From Meandrina meandrites (taxonomy: Eukaryota; Cnidaria; Anthozoa; Scleractinia; Meandrinidae): 64,000 bases of DNA. Of the stretch, positions 34,573-45,679 are shown piece after piece. The stretch is from NCBI GenBank assembly GCA_963693305.1, contig OY855906.1:23871289-23935288 (forward strand). The letters are read 5' to 3'. The notes under the pieces are model-generated. The model ran no database searches. It had not been told where the DNA came from and saw nothing but the letters and a program-made list of their open reading frames with translations. Made by a program: the position numbers and the translations under genes. Position 1 is the stretch's first letter. Every line of letters starts with the position of its first letter.

Positions 34573-35735
34573 TAAAGCCAGCTTACAGAGAGTTGCGTGA
34601 CATTAATAATAATGACAGAACAATATTGAAGCAGACTGAGCGTGCTGATAACGTACTAGTGATCAAAAATCTAGGCAGCCAAAGTTTCTCAGCAGTCTTC
34701 TCGCGCACAACACTTGCTTCAATAAACCTAGCTACCTGATTAGTCTTTCTTGCTTTACTGCCTTGTATAAGGGTGCGGATGGCGGGGCTGGGGGGGAGGA
34801 GCGTGGGAGGGGGGGGGGCTGTGGTGGGATGCTCTCCAACAATGCCAATGATCTCGGTTTCACTACCTTTGGAGGCCATGATATTAGTGGGGGGGGGGGG
34901 GGTCTGAGTATCCTGTATCCCATTAATTTTTGGAATAAATATCCCTTATCCAGTTAATTCCGGTGGTTGTTCCAACGTTTATGTTCGATATCCTCGAATC
35001 TCTTGTTTAAATATCCCGTGTCCAGTTATTTTTTCACAAATATCCCGTGCCAATTCTGATCGAGTACATTTCATTTTCTTCACAGTTTTTTTGGATCGAA
35101 ACCGCAAAGTCAATAATTATAGGGATGGATCAGCCAGTAAGAATACAAACTGGGCAAATCTGTTTGAACTGTACTGTACTGCACGGTTAGGATCTGCACA
35201 AGTCATTGAATAAACCCAATGAACAAACAGTACTAAACAGCCAGTAGTGTCGTATATTTGCCAAACAGGGCTACATAGCGTATAGATCTCATCACTTTTC
35301 GAGGTTATCTAGTTTAACTTAGAGTTGTTTTTTTCAGTTTGGGTTATTAAATGAATAATAGATTTTCTAAATTTAGTAAATAAAGGTTTTGTTAGTGCTT
35401 CTTTTGTGTAGTCATATCAATAATGACATTTCATTCATTATTTTACTCATATAGCGAGGCGTACTCACTGCTTTAAACTGAAACATTTTAACGCTTCAAA
35501 AACACGACACTTCAAAATTTAAGACAAATATTTGTAGGATTTCAGTGAAACTAGATCAATACGTTCTCAGCTTCAATAATATTCTTATCCAACACTACTT
35601 CGTAGAGTACAAATATCGCGCGAAACAAGTACAAATATCACACGATATTTGCACTTGTCTCATTTCCCCGACCAAAAGATTAAACCTTGGCAAGTCAGAA
35701 TATTGGGGAGACGAAAACGTTGGATAATAAATCTC

Positions 35736-35832
35736 TTATTAGACATTTTAGTGTGTAGTAGTATCGTAAATTTTTATTCATCATTTTTGGCTTAAAAATT
35801 TACAGCGATACTACACACTAAAATATCTAACT
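35736..35832. repeat. 97-bp hairpin
   Basis: TTAGACATTTTAGTGTGTAG (and 17 more bases) pairs with the block ending CTACACACTAAAATATCTAA around an 18-nt loop. Two mismatches only. Confidence 0.85.
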
Positions 35833-36067
35833 TCTATTCTTTATTGTCACTTCCATCACGCAACTCTAAAATCTACCCGTTCAAATTAAGTTTTCTCTTG
35901 AACTTTCTCCAGTAGAAAAGTTTCACCATCGATCGCCATGTTTTTTGTGACCTAGGCTCCCGCAGTGCTATCAGAATGGAATTTTAAAAAGGAACGGCAT
36001 CTTTCCATTCCGTTTACGTGTTGAAATTTTTGTAATCTTCCATTTGTCGAAAACTTCTCACTGATTT

Positions 36068-36288
36068 CATATGGGTCTTCGTTTTCGTACGGGTCTTCGT
36101 TTTCGTACAGGTCTTCGTTTTCGTATGGGTCTTCGTTTTCGTACAGGTCTTCGTTTTCGTATAGGTCTTCGTTTTCGTACGGGTCTTCGTTTTCGTATGG
36201 GTCTTCGTTTTCGTACGGGTCTTCGTTTTCGTATGGGTCTTAGGTCTTCGGTCTTCGTTTTCGGGGTCTTCGTTTTCGTTACTACCAT
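36068..36288 (-). repeat. 18-bp minisatellite, inverted copy
   Basis: Same unit as 34213-34572 in reverse orientation, about 11 copies. The edge sequence is mirrored too (CCGAAGACC, then CGTTACTACC). The two arrays face each other across about 1.5 kb. Confidence 0.95.
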
Positions 36289-36355
36289 GAAAAAATCCAA
36301 TTCTCGGGATCGCGATAACGAAAATCAACAAAACGTTCATGTCGACGAAAGATAA
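36289..36355 (+). repeat. Conserved 60-bp motif next to the minisatellite
   Basis: Conceptual reading MKKSNSRDRDNENQQNVHVD ending ER-stop. A minus-strand copy at 52992-53060 reads MKKANSRDRDKQNQQNFYSD ending ER-stop. The two agree in reading frame and stop, which could mean a shared ORF end or only a shared repeat. Confidence 0.6.
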
Positions 36356-36529
36356 GTTAAGAGGCTGTCACTTTAAAAGCCACCCACTCGCAAATTTGCA
36401 TAAAAAATAATTTTGCTTGAAACTCTGGCAACTGAAAGACTTAACCAAGGCTACAACTAAAAAACATTTGGTTTGATTCAAAATGATTTTTGGTCTCATT
36501 AGGGGACAGAAAAGGTTTTGCCCCTTCCG

Positions 36530-36729
36530 TAGCCTGTGTACAGCTGCCCCCTCCCCTAAAAAAAATTGGCAAAGGATTTTTTTTGAGCGGAGCGGGACGG
36601 CTGTTAGCCTGATTCTCAGACGTCAGAGGTCGATCGTGACCGCTACGCTTTCCCTCTCTCCGGAAAGCGTAGCGGCCGCGATCGACCTCAGAGGTCTGAG
36701 AATCAGGCTAGACGGCTGTACACAGGCTA
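36530..36729. mobile_element. 200-bp MITE with an 8-bp target duplication (second layer)
   Basis: Ends TAGCCTGTGTACAGCTG and CTGTACACAGGCTA, flanked by CCCTTCCG (36522-36529 and 36730-36737). The right arm of the outer foldback has the uninterrupted site (CGGACCCGGAAGGGGCAA). Contains the third layer. Confidence 0.85.
36605..36710. mobile_element. 106-bp palindromic MITE with a 9-bp target duplication (third layer)
   Basis: TAGCCTGATTCTCAGACG and its reverse complement, flanked by GACGGCTGT (36596-36604 and 36711-36719). Arms about 50 bp with an AAAGCGTAGCGG inner stem. Confidence 0.88.
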
Positions 36730-37725
36730 CCCTTCCGGGTCCACCACAACGTCTGAAAAATTAAAAAAAAAATAGGCATTTTTCAAGTACGAAAGCAGCA
36801 AATTTTCCCTCAATCTATCTGGAAATGCGAAATTAAGTTTATTATGAGCACTACAATTCGGCTTCGATGAAAGCCTAAAAATGACCTTGATTTAGAGGCT
36901 GATTTTTTTAAAATTGGGACCTAGTTGCTAAATCTACCCTAAACAACCGGAAAGTGTAGTCCTTCATCGACCAAAACATGCAAAATCCCATGTACGTTTG
37001 CAGTATTTTAAAAGATATGACCTTTTGCATCAATACATGTACGAGTATTTACGACATTTCCGCCTATATCGAAATCGACCCATTTGAGGAGATTTTGTCA
37101 TAAAGCAGCTTACCTTCTTCGCAGGCCGGAATTATTACACCTTCAGCCATTTTCCAATCTTCAAGATAGCTGAGTTCCATTACAGCTCCAGCAAATGCTG
37201 AAATGGGTCCATTTCGATATAGGCAAAAAAACCGTAAACACTCGTACATGTGCTGATACAAACGGTCATAAATTTTGAAATACTGAAAATTAATTATAAC
37301 GTAGATGGGATTTTTCAAATTTTGGCCGATAAAGGACTGCTCTTTACGGCTGTGTAGGATAGAGTTAGCAGTTACGTCCCAATTTTCAAAAACAAGCTAC
37401 TAAATCATTTGGCCATTTTCAGCCTTCGATCGACAACGATTTGTAGTGGTCATAATATACTTAATTTCGCACTTCCTGATAAATTGAGGGAAAACTTGTG
37501 ACTTTCCTGGTAAACTAGAAATGTTTATGAGAAAATTGATCTGATTGTCAGTATTCAACGCAAAATATTTTACAGGGGCTCGAAAAAGGCCTATTTTTTA
37601 ATTGTTCAGATGTTGTGGCGGACCCGGAAGGGGCAAAATCTTTTAAGGCTCCTACTTGGCAGAGTTTTAAACAAAATTACTTTTTTCGCAAATTTGTGAG
37701 TGGTTTTTACAGAGACAGCCTCTTA

Positions 37726-38475
37726 AAGTGGTACTATGATCAAATTTTCACCCCTTGCAATTTCAGTCGTTTCAAAGAGTATTTAATGAAAGATTTAAAA
37801 TGCCGTTTACCGTTTTCAAATTTTTTAAGCTTAAAAAAATCGTAAAATATGCAAATTAGGGAATTGATGACGTCATCTACTCAACCCAATTTTTTGTCAA
37901 GTAAAAAAATTAAGTTTTTCTGCAGAGACCAATGAAACTTGGCAGACTAATAGTTCCTCAGGTGACACACCTACAGCTGTAATAAAATTATGTTACCATG
38001 GCAACTCACTCTTTTCCAGTCCCCATCAATTTGTTTTTAATATTTCAGAATTTTTCAGTTCGGAAAAATTAAACCCAGGCAAGACATCCGCCAAATCCAT
38101 TGATATGCTTGCTAGATCTCGCATGTAAAGCATTATTTACAAATATTAACGGAGAATGCCAGAATTGACCAGAAAGGCCTTAAGCATTGGGGGGATCTGG
38201 AATCTAGAATGTTGCCATGGTAACCAAGTTGTCAAGTTCATATCGTGAAACATAACGAGCAGAGTGTTACTGCGAAGAATCAGAGACTTTCAATACAAAT
38301 TGGCTGAGATATCACTTTCTTAGTATTCAATCAGAATTTGGTTGAGTGTATATGACGTCACTACTTTGCTAATTTGCATATTTTAAAAACTTGAATATCT
38401 CTGGAAAGAAAAGAGGTATCGGAAAACAGTAAACGGCATTTTTCTTCTCATATAGAGTACCGGTGTACTTGTTAA
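37726..38475. mobile_element. Second foldback carrying octamer, CRE and X-box motifs
   Basis: About 750 bp. Left arm: ATGCAAAT 37849-37856, TGACGTCA 37868-37875, GTTACCATGGCAAC 37992-38005. Right arm: GTTGCCATGGTAAC 38211-38224, TGACGTCA 38353-38360, ATTTGCAT 38372-38379. The motif order is the same as in 24941-26016 although the surrounding sequence is strongly diverged. Confidence 0.75.
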
Positions 38476-38512
38476 TATTTAAAAATGGTTGCGAAAGAAA
38501 ACCTGCGAATGT

Positions 38513-38640
38513 CAATGTTATTTCGAAGTAATTTCATCAAAGCAGTGTCTGCGTCTCGGGCCATTTATCATTATTTAAGCCAAAAGCATGGTTTGAAATA
38601 TATTTGCGATTTATTCGAAACCTAACATACAGATTTTTAT
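38513..38640. repeat. Dispersed repeat shared with 52860-52975 (inverted)
   Basis: Shared phrases include GAAGTAATTT, GGCC/GTCCATTTATCATTA and AAATATATTTGCGATTTATTCGAAA. A further piece at 38790-38823 (GGTGTAAATTTCACATCGAT) recurs at 53368-53403, so the same repeat family is present at both sites in rearranged order. Confidence 0.65.
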
Positions 38641-39952
38641 TTTTGCACATTTGATGTGCAGTACACCATAGTTTGAGATACTGGTGTTAGTTTTTTTACG
38701 ACAAATCATATTCTTGTTTTCCTGTTTATAGTTGCCGATTTTCCTAAAAAAAATATATTATATCAAACTTCAATACAATTCCAATCTCTGGTGTAAATTT
38801 CACATCGATCCGAGTCCGGGAAGTTTGGTAAACGGCTAAATGAAAATGTTTGATATGGTCCAGAAAAAACACCTTAATTTGCTTTGCATAAAGCGGCTGG
38901 GAAATATACTGCGATGCCAGCAGCTCGTGCAAAGCTATTGTACTACAAATTTTATTTTTTTGTTCTCTTCAAAGATGTCTCTGACAACTTGTCATGACAA
39001 TTTGTTCTCAAAAATGTCAGGACATTTCAAAAGTTTTCCTCCAGTGCAAATCGGCCCTAATGTTTTAGCTTCGCTTCTCGGCGAACTGTTCACTTTCCAG
39101 ACACTGAAGGATTTTGTACTATTTACCAGCTATAAATTGCGTTATAGAAAGGAATCACAGGGTTATAAAATAATTAAACCCCTTGTGGCTTGCTGGTATT
39201 GGGGGATAATTCCCTTGGCGGAAAGATTGTCCTCAAAATTTCACAGTTGCTCTCGTGGCTTCGCTTCTCAGCCAACTGTTCATTTTTCGGGCAAATATCT
39301 TTCTCGAATCTTTCAGCCTTGGGCACTACCCCACATTGTTAAAAACTAGCATTGGTATATTGCAATTCCTGATTGGTTAACAGGCAATGGTATATGAGCT
39401 TATATACCATTGACCACAAATATCGTACCCGAAACGCGTCAACGAAAACAGCTGGGGAGCTCAAATATTGCAATTCTTTTGGGCGTTTTTAATAAAACAA
39501 TTATTCCACTCGCGCTTGTTGGATGCGAGATCGATTGGGGCTGAGTCCCGTAATTGCACTCCGTGTGCATGTTTGCGAACGAACGTTTGGCAACATTGTT
39601 TAAGCGTTTGTGAAGAAAAATCGCACCAGGTGCTTTTTATAATAAATATTATTATTTATAATCCATCAAATATTTTGCGCGCGCGCGATTGGTCTAAACA
39701 CGTCACGTGATGTAGCCAAAACTGGCAGATATCAGATGATATTCCCCAGTTTTGGAACTCTGCGATTTACTTTCGCACGTTTAGCTTTTATCCCGGGTTA
39801 ATTGCTAAAATGAATAAAACTAAACACTTGGAGCAGACTAATAATATTTTGAGCGCTGACAGATTTACTTTGACGTTTAAAAGCTTTGAGAAAAGGTCTC
39901 CCAAAATGCGGCCTCGCAGGCTAAAATATTTAAAAGATAATAAACGCAGTAG

Positions 39953-40100
39953 CATCCATTTGGCTTCAAAAATATGCACGAATATATGTCCTTGGACATT
40001 ATCTGTTCCTCGAAGCTCACAGTTTTCGCTGTTCGCTTCTCGGAACAAATAATGTCCGCGGACAAATATCCGTGCATATTTTCGCGCCAAATGGAGGCTA
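39953..40100. mobile_element. Palindromic MITE
   Basis: CATTTGGC..CAAAAATATGCACG and GTCCTTGGACATTATCTGTT pair with AACAAATAATGTCCGCGGAC and the block ending GCGCCAAATGG. A related half copy lies at 43248-43310 (CCATTTGGCACGAAAATATG). ORFs here are mirror shadows. Confidence 0.75.
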
Positions 40101-41625
40101 TTGTTTATATAGTGCAGAACCATTTCACTTGTTAAAACGTCGGGTTCAGAGACACTTTTGTCGCCCAGGTGATCATTTTCAGCGGCTACACATTTGGGTT
40201 GGCTAGGAACATTGCAGAAATTTATGTAAGTATGTACACTTAAGTAGAAATGATTTACAATTTATGATCGCAAACAAGTCACAATTTCATGACTATTTAT
40301 GTTTAATAAGACCGATGTTATTCTAGCAACTTTCGTGATGATAAATTTAATTATTTAAAAACAGCAAAAAAAGGGTGAGACAAATGCAAACTGCATTAGC
40401 CGACAGGAAACTTGAAGTTTTAAATTCGTAGTAAATATTAAAAAGTGCTGAAATGTTGCTTCGCTTTTTGAAAGATGTGTTGGTTTTGACACCATATGAC
40501 GTCACTGGATCTACTTTCTTGGATCCGCCATCTTGTATTTTACTATTTTTGGGAAGTATGAAAATTGTCCACAATTTTACATTTTGACGCGAGTATCAAA
40601 ACTTTTAAAGGAAATATTGCTCTACAATGAATCAATATTAAAATGTTATCATATCTTGCCCAGTTAAGCGCTCGTTTAAAAGTAATTTCCATATTTCGAA
40701 GTTTACTGCAGATCGCGTACTTCACGCGTGATAATTTCGTCATTTGGTTTTCATTTTCGTCATTATTTGGCGCGATCTTTACTACAACTACCAGACGTCG
40801 TTGCGCATTTGACGTAATAATGCAGACGACCTTACCCCGGATATACAAAAGCAATCGACTGCGCATGTCTACAATCTTACATCCGACAAATTTTGGCTCT
40901 TTCTCGCCGTTGTAAAGAATGGTCTGCTGCCTCGCCAGCAAAAATTATACGAATTTTGCATTTTTATTTACGAAAACTGGAAAACAAACAATTGTCAAAA
41001 GAGACGTTATTTGGCCAATTTTGCATGTAATAATGTTGCTGGCGAAATTTCTAAAGCATGGACGCAAAGTTGACACATTAAAATTTCCACAAGGAATGAA
41101 TGAACAGGTACTGAAAGTTTCAGCATCATTGAGTAAATTTAATACACTTCTCAAAGTTGAAGGGAAAACCTCAAGCGGGGTGGCATACACATTTTACGTC
41201 CGAGGGTTAAAGTCTAGTAAATAAAATCATCCATTTTAAAATCGCTTTGTCAAAAGAACGCAATTTTGTATGCACTGCTTAACGTTGAAAATAAGCCGTT
41301 CTTTGTTTGCCTGGACATTGTATTACAAGTGGAAGAGTTCGCCTTGTCTTTGTCAACTAGACGATTTGTTAGTTGCATTGGCTTAAGAATTTATACTTAG
41401 AGTATTTCAACAAGAAATGTAAGACAACGTGTGACTTGGCGGTGGCATTTATTAATTGGATATACTTTGTGGCTGATACCTCATCTATCTGTGCGCTTAC
41501 AGCTGCTTAGGACCTGCCTCTTTGTGACCGGTCTCACTACAATTATTATGACCCTATATTTAATGTTTGTGACCGACCCCTTATTACATTTATCAGCTAT
41601 TGTTAATCACCAACATAAAAATAAA

Positions 41626-42078
41626 TTTAAAGGGGCAGTATCACAAGAGGCCTTCTAAGTTTTTGTGTAAACTATGATAAAATTAGAATGTACACTCACT
41701 GATAAAAAAAAAATAACCCTTGAAAAATAAAAAGACATAAATTCACTCTCGAAGATGAAAACAAACCATCAATACCATCTTTCTTTAATAATCACCATAC
41801 AGGACGCTATTGATACTATGCAGGACGCGTGTCACATATGTAACCTAGTAAATGTCCTTGTCACCACGAGTGGATAGATCGCCCGCCCGATGTTTGGGAG
41901 GCAATGGGTTCGATTCCCGTCGGGAACTCAGATTTCTTCTTTGTCCCACGCTCGCGACATGTTGAATATTTCATCCTTCACAATCAAAGGATTTTTAGCG
42001 ATTTTTCTCCAAGTAACACTGTCATACTTGAAAACGTCGGGCCAACGTTTTCAAGCTTTAGCGAGACTGCCCCTTTAA
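41626..42078. mobile_element. MITE ending TTTAAAGGGGCAGT with a tRNA-like interior
   Basis: Inverted ends TTTAAAGGGGCAGT and ACTGCCCCTTTAAA. Inside, around 41868-41930, there is a perfect RNA polymerase III B-box consensus (GGTTCGATTCC at 41908-41918). No full cloverleaf can be drawn, so I regard it as a tRNA-derived remnant, not a tRNA gene. Confidence 0.65.
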
Positions 42079-42414
42079 AAACAAAGAAAAGGAAGGCAGG
42101 ATTCTACCTAGGCCTGCGCCATATACAGTTTTGTGTTGCTGGCATTGAATTCACCCACCATATAAACAAGACGAAATCTGGGTCATGTTTCATCTCGCAG
42201 TCGTTTGTATTCCAAATCGTTTGTCTTGTCCCCAGTAACGACCCCATAGGCGAATGTAAGATGCGACTCGTCCCAGATTTCTTCTCCCTATTGATGTGGT
42301 GAATAACCATAGCACCTAGCTACTTCACCTCCAGTTTACAGTTGTAATCAGACATTCACCAAGAGCATCCTTACAAAGAACAAGAGCGAATCTGTCGACC
42401 TTTCTAGCAAAATA

Positions 42415-42762
42415 GGGAGCTTAAGCAAACTACGACAGCAACGGCAACGAGAACGTCACCAAACAAAAGGTTTAATGAGCAGAACAATAGCTCTGTATGC
42501 GCGTTTGAAATCTTTGTACATTTCCTAGCCATTCTCTGCGAAACAACAACGTAAAATGACCCAATGGTGCGCATTTTGGACAACGTGAGCCACGACGGCT
42601 ATTACTTCGTTTTTCGATTTGAGGTTGAACGCTCTCTTTACATTTTCAGCTGGAGCTAGTTCTTAAACAGATAGATATATTGAATACATCTAGATAATCG
42701 CGAAAAATTCACTTCTCAACAGGCGTTGTCCTCCTCGTCGCCGTCTTCATTGCTTAAGCTCA
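42415..42762. mobile_element. MITE ending GGGAGCTTAAGCAA
   Basis: The left end GAGCTTAAGCAAACTACGAC and right end (reverse complement GAGCTTAAGCAATGAAGACG) are inverted over about 40 bp, with C-G-A-C-G/C-A-A-C-G repeats subterminal. Noncoding, about 348 bp. Confidence 0.65.
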
Positions 42763-42909
42763 CTGATAAAGAATTATTACTGGTGCTATGAGCTTACTAA
42801 AATATTATAAATACTGCCGAGCGTAGCTAGCAAGAGGAAAGACGACGCACTTGCCTCGTCTAGATTTTAACCCAAAATTAAAAACAAAATGGCTTAGTAG
42901 GCAAAATAG

Positions 42910-43070
42910 TTAAAGGAGATTGATTTTTCTGAAGAAATACCTTATGAAAAATAAGGGGTTTGCCCACAGAATCCCCTAGCGGCTCGTGACTTCGGCAATT
43001 GCAGATTTTGCCTAAAAGTCTGGCTATGGCCCTGAAACAATAAAGAGCGGTTCCCGAGTGACAGCACTGC
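42910..43070. repeat. Dispersed repeat, second copy at 58745-58950
   Basis: Both copies begin GAGATTGATTTT(T/C)CTGAAGAA followed by ATACC(T/C)TATGAA, and later share CCCTAG(C/T)GGCT and GTCTGGCTA. Same orientation. It lies about 55 bp from the donor of exon 9. Confidence 0.6.
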
Positions 43071-43124
43071 ATCAGAGAAGCTTGTTAGTAGATATAGGCC
43101 GAGTCAGGAAAGCGACCTTTTAAC

Positions 43125-43199
43125 CTAGCCTTCCAATAGCCGCCTTTGTACACATAGCAGAACATTCCAGAATCCAGATCTTCCTTGGGGACAAACCAT
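43125..43199 (-). CDS. ORP exon 9: WF...YKGGYWKAR, end of lipid-binding domain
   Basis: One base, 24 codons and two bases: WFVPKEDLDSGMFCYVYKGG followed by YWKA and a split Arg. OSBP-like proteins end their lipid-binding domain with W/Y-F...Y-x-G-x-Y-W-x-x-R/K, so the domain closes here. In many ORPs the protein ends soon afterwards; here the frame continues into exon 10. Acceptor TTTTTAG, donor GTTAAA. Confidence 0.93.
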   Translation of the reverse strand: MVCPQGRSGFWNVLLCVQRRLLEG

Positions 43200-44006
43200 C
43201 TAAAAACACACAGAAAACATATGAACTATATTAACAGCCTCCATTTGGCACGAAAATATGTACGGATATTTGCCCTTGGACATTACCTGGAGGAAAAACC
43301 AAGCTAGAACCTCGGCTAAGTAGTAAGATTATGCACTTGTCAGTTGTATGTAATGATGTATCATGACGCTTCTATACATGTATATCGAGATATGTATCGC
43401 AACGCAAGAAAATGTACCGTTTCAGCCTTATCCCTCATCGAAACATACAAATACAACCTTCAATCAAAAAACGCTCCTCTACTAGCCAGGCCAGTGTAAG
43501 CATTGGCGGATTGGCTGTGTGCCTGTTAAGGTATAAAAGCTATCAGATCGTATGGGACACACAGAATCCAGACATCCCGAAGAATAACCCTTTTTATGCC
43601 CCAGTTTATTAACTCCCAGCCTCAATAGGGAGGAAGGGTAACGAATATTTACCGTGAGTTGTTGTTAGTTTAGCAGCTGAGACAACTAGAAAATGTATCT
43701 ACAAATCTTGAAGCTGGACAGACTGTGGCCTAGACTAACGCTTACCATCGTTTCGTACCCACGGAGGTTTCGTGTTTAGTCGATTCGTACCCAACTCGGA
43801 CGATTCGTACCCAGTCAATTTAGTCATTTCGTACCCATCCTAGCTTATATTATTATCTCGTTAATTTGTATCAAACAGTATGTTGTTCATGTTGAGCGAG
43901 GTCCACTATAAAAAGTGGCCAGTGTTATCTGCTTTGATTAGTTACTGATCGTTTCGCAAACGGGCAGTTCGCTAACGTAGTACTAAAGTTAGAGTACGGT
44001 GGACTG

Positions 44007-45012
44007 AATCGACTGAGTACGAATCGCCTTTGGGTACGAATCGACTGAGTACGAGTCGCCTTTGGGTACGAATCGACTGAGTACGAATCGCCTTTGGGTA
44101 CGAATCGATTGAGTACGAATCGCCTTTGGGTACGAATCGATTGAGTACGAATCGCCTTTGGGTACGAATCGACTGAGTACGAGTCACCTTTGGGTACGAA
44201 TCGACTGAGTACGAATCGCCTTTGGGTACGAATCGATTGAGTGCGAATCGCCTTTGGGTACGAATCGACTGAGTACGAATCGCATTTGGGTACGAATCGA
44301 CTGAGTACGAATCGCATTTGGGTACGAATCGACTGAGTTCGAATCGCCTTTGGGTACGAATCGATTGAGTGCGAATCGCCTTTGGGTACGAATCGACTGA
44401 GTACGAATCGCATTTGGGTACGAATCGACTGAGTACGAATCGCATTTGGGTACGAATCGACTGAGTACGAATCGCCTTTGGGTACGAATCGACTGAGTAC
44501 GAATCGCATTTGGGTACGAATCGACTGAGTACGAATCGCCTTTGGGTACGAATCGACTGAGTACGAATCGCATTTGGGTACGAATCGACTGGGTACGAAT
44601 CGCCTTTGGGTACGAATCGATTGAGTGCGAATCGCCTTTGGGTACGAATCGACTGAGTACGAATCGCATTTGGGTACGAATCGACTGAGTACGAATCGCA
44701 TTTGGGTACGAATCGACTGAGTTCGAATCGCCTTTGGGTACGAATCGATTGAGTGCGAATCGCCTTTGGGTACGAATCGACTGAGTACGAATCGCATTTG
44801 GGTACGAATCGACTGAGTACGAATCGCATTTGGGTACGAATCGACTGAGTACGAATCGCCTTTGGGTACGAATCGACTGAGTACGAATCGCATTTGGGTA
44901 CGAATCGACTGAGTACGAATCGCCTTTGGGTACGAATCGACTGAGTACGAATCGCATTTGGGTACGAATCGACTGGGTACGAATCGCCTTTGGGTACGAA
45001 TCGACTGAGTAC
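44007..45012. repeat. 32-bp satellite with a 12-unit (384-bp) higher-order repeat
   Basis: Unit GGTACGAATCGACTGAGTAC + GAATCGCCTTTG, about 31 copies; each is itself two related 16-mers. Diagnostic variants (GAGTTCGAATCGCC then GATTGAGTGCG) recur at 44337 and 44721, exactly 384 bp or 12 units apart. Since 32 is not a multiple of three and no stop occurs in any phase, three long overlapping minus-strand ORFs result. Short inverted copies (CGATTCGTACCCA) flank it at 43760-43850. Confidence 0.95.
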
Positions 45013-45584
45013 CACCAGGAAAGGTTGTACCATAACATGACTCGACGTAACATAATGTACATGAAGACAAGACCGAAGGATACGTTCATGGTTGTAACAC
45101 CAAATGCTGGGTAACTTAAGGAAGGTCGCAAATTCTTAAGATGTCACGCTCTATTTACTGTGTTTTACAGCTTGCTCTGTAAAACTTTACTTATATGAGT
45201 GTGTGGGGTATTTAGCATGAGTCCAAATAAGCTCCATATGATTTATTTTGAAGTACAAAGTAAAGCTATTTAAGGTTTAGAAGGCAAGAGATAAAATTCA
45301 AACGGGGTAGTGCTTAGATTTCGCTGTTGAATTTTCTGGACTGTAATAACTATTCCTTCAGGGTTAGGGTTTGGGTTAGAGTTAAGCATGTATACACACG
45401 TAAACTGCGGCAAAGCTGTCATGATAACTGTTGTGGAAGGAATCAACTTTGGCAGTTTTGAGTGAAAATCTTCACTGAAACATTTAAGATTGATGTTACT
45501 TTCACACAACACATTGTGACATTTATGAATCAGCCTATTCTTTCACGAATAACTTCTAATGAAGTAGAAGTGTAGCAAAACTAC

Positions 45585-45679
45585 CTTGGTGTCCAGGCCT
45601 CGCCAGACAAGTCTCTTTGCTTTCTAGCAGCTCTTTGTTTCTCTTCAAGGCGATGCTTTTCGCTGGCTGAAGCATCTAT
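45585..45679 (-). CDS. ORP exon 8: EKHRLEEKQR lipid-headgroup motif
   Basis: 31 codons plus two bases. IDASASEKHRLEEKQRAARK is a near-exact ORP motif. Its Lys, the Glu four residues on and the Arg eight residues on match the basic/acidic trio (K336, E340, R344 in yeast Osh4) that holds PI4P or closes the pocket. The exon ends GEAWTP plus a split Arg codon, like the W-x-P-R/K-Y/W-F segment of the family. Acceptor TTTTGCAG, donor GTAGTT. Confidence 0.96.

Larger units (their letters stand above)
36510..37645. mobile_element. Foldback element, outer layer of a three-level nest
   Basis: Left arm from TTTTGCCCCTTCCG (36516) pairs with CGGAAGGGGCAAAA near 37625-37640. Arms share the phrases AACGTCTGAAAAATT, GGAAATGCGAAATTAAGT and AGCAGTCCTTTATCGGCC-like words across about 500 bp with an A+T-rich centre near 37060. 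The left arm is split by the 200-bp element at 36530-36729. Confidence 0.8.
22390..43124 (-). other. Intron 9, about 20.7 kb (between exons 9 and 10)
   Basis: Holds two SINEs, the two octamer/CRE/X-box foldbacks, the Kolobok-like element, a Harbinger-like element, a LINE fragment, mirrored minisatellites and several MITEs. The segments 22760-24900, 31750-32040, 34580-35730, 38650-39950 and 40110-41620 show no gene or clear element apart from scattered short palindromes and a few lines of degenerate tandem sequence near 34900-35050. Confidence 0.6.

Noticed and set aside
34112..34739. KTKTRT-repeat ORF and its antisense counterparts
   Set aside because: Produced by the 18-bp minisatellite; all frames are open.
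38840..39349. 169-codon plus-strand ORF
   Set aside because: No recognisable motif, starts inside a dispersed repeat and is antisense to the gene's intron; probably chance.
41868..41930. tRNA gene
   Set aside because: A perfect B box is present but no A box at the right distance and no cloverleaf; it sits inside a MITE.
44007..45012. CRISPR-like regular array
   Set aside because: Units are contiguous without unique spacers and the genome is eukaryotic.
43925..45131. Three overlapping ORFs of 315-381 codons on the minus strand
   Set aside because: They are the three readings of one 32-bp satellite; codon use is set by the repeat and the ORFs begin and end outside it by chance.
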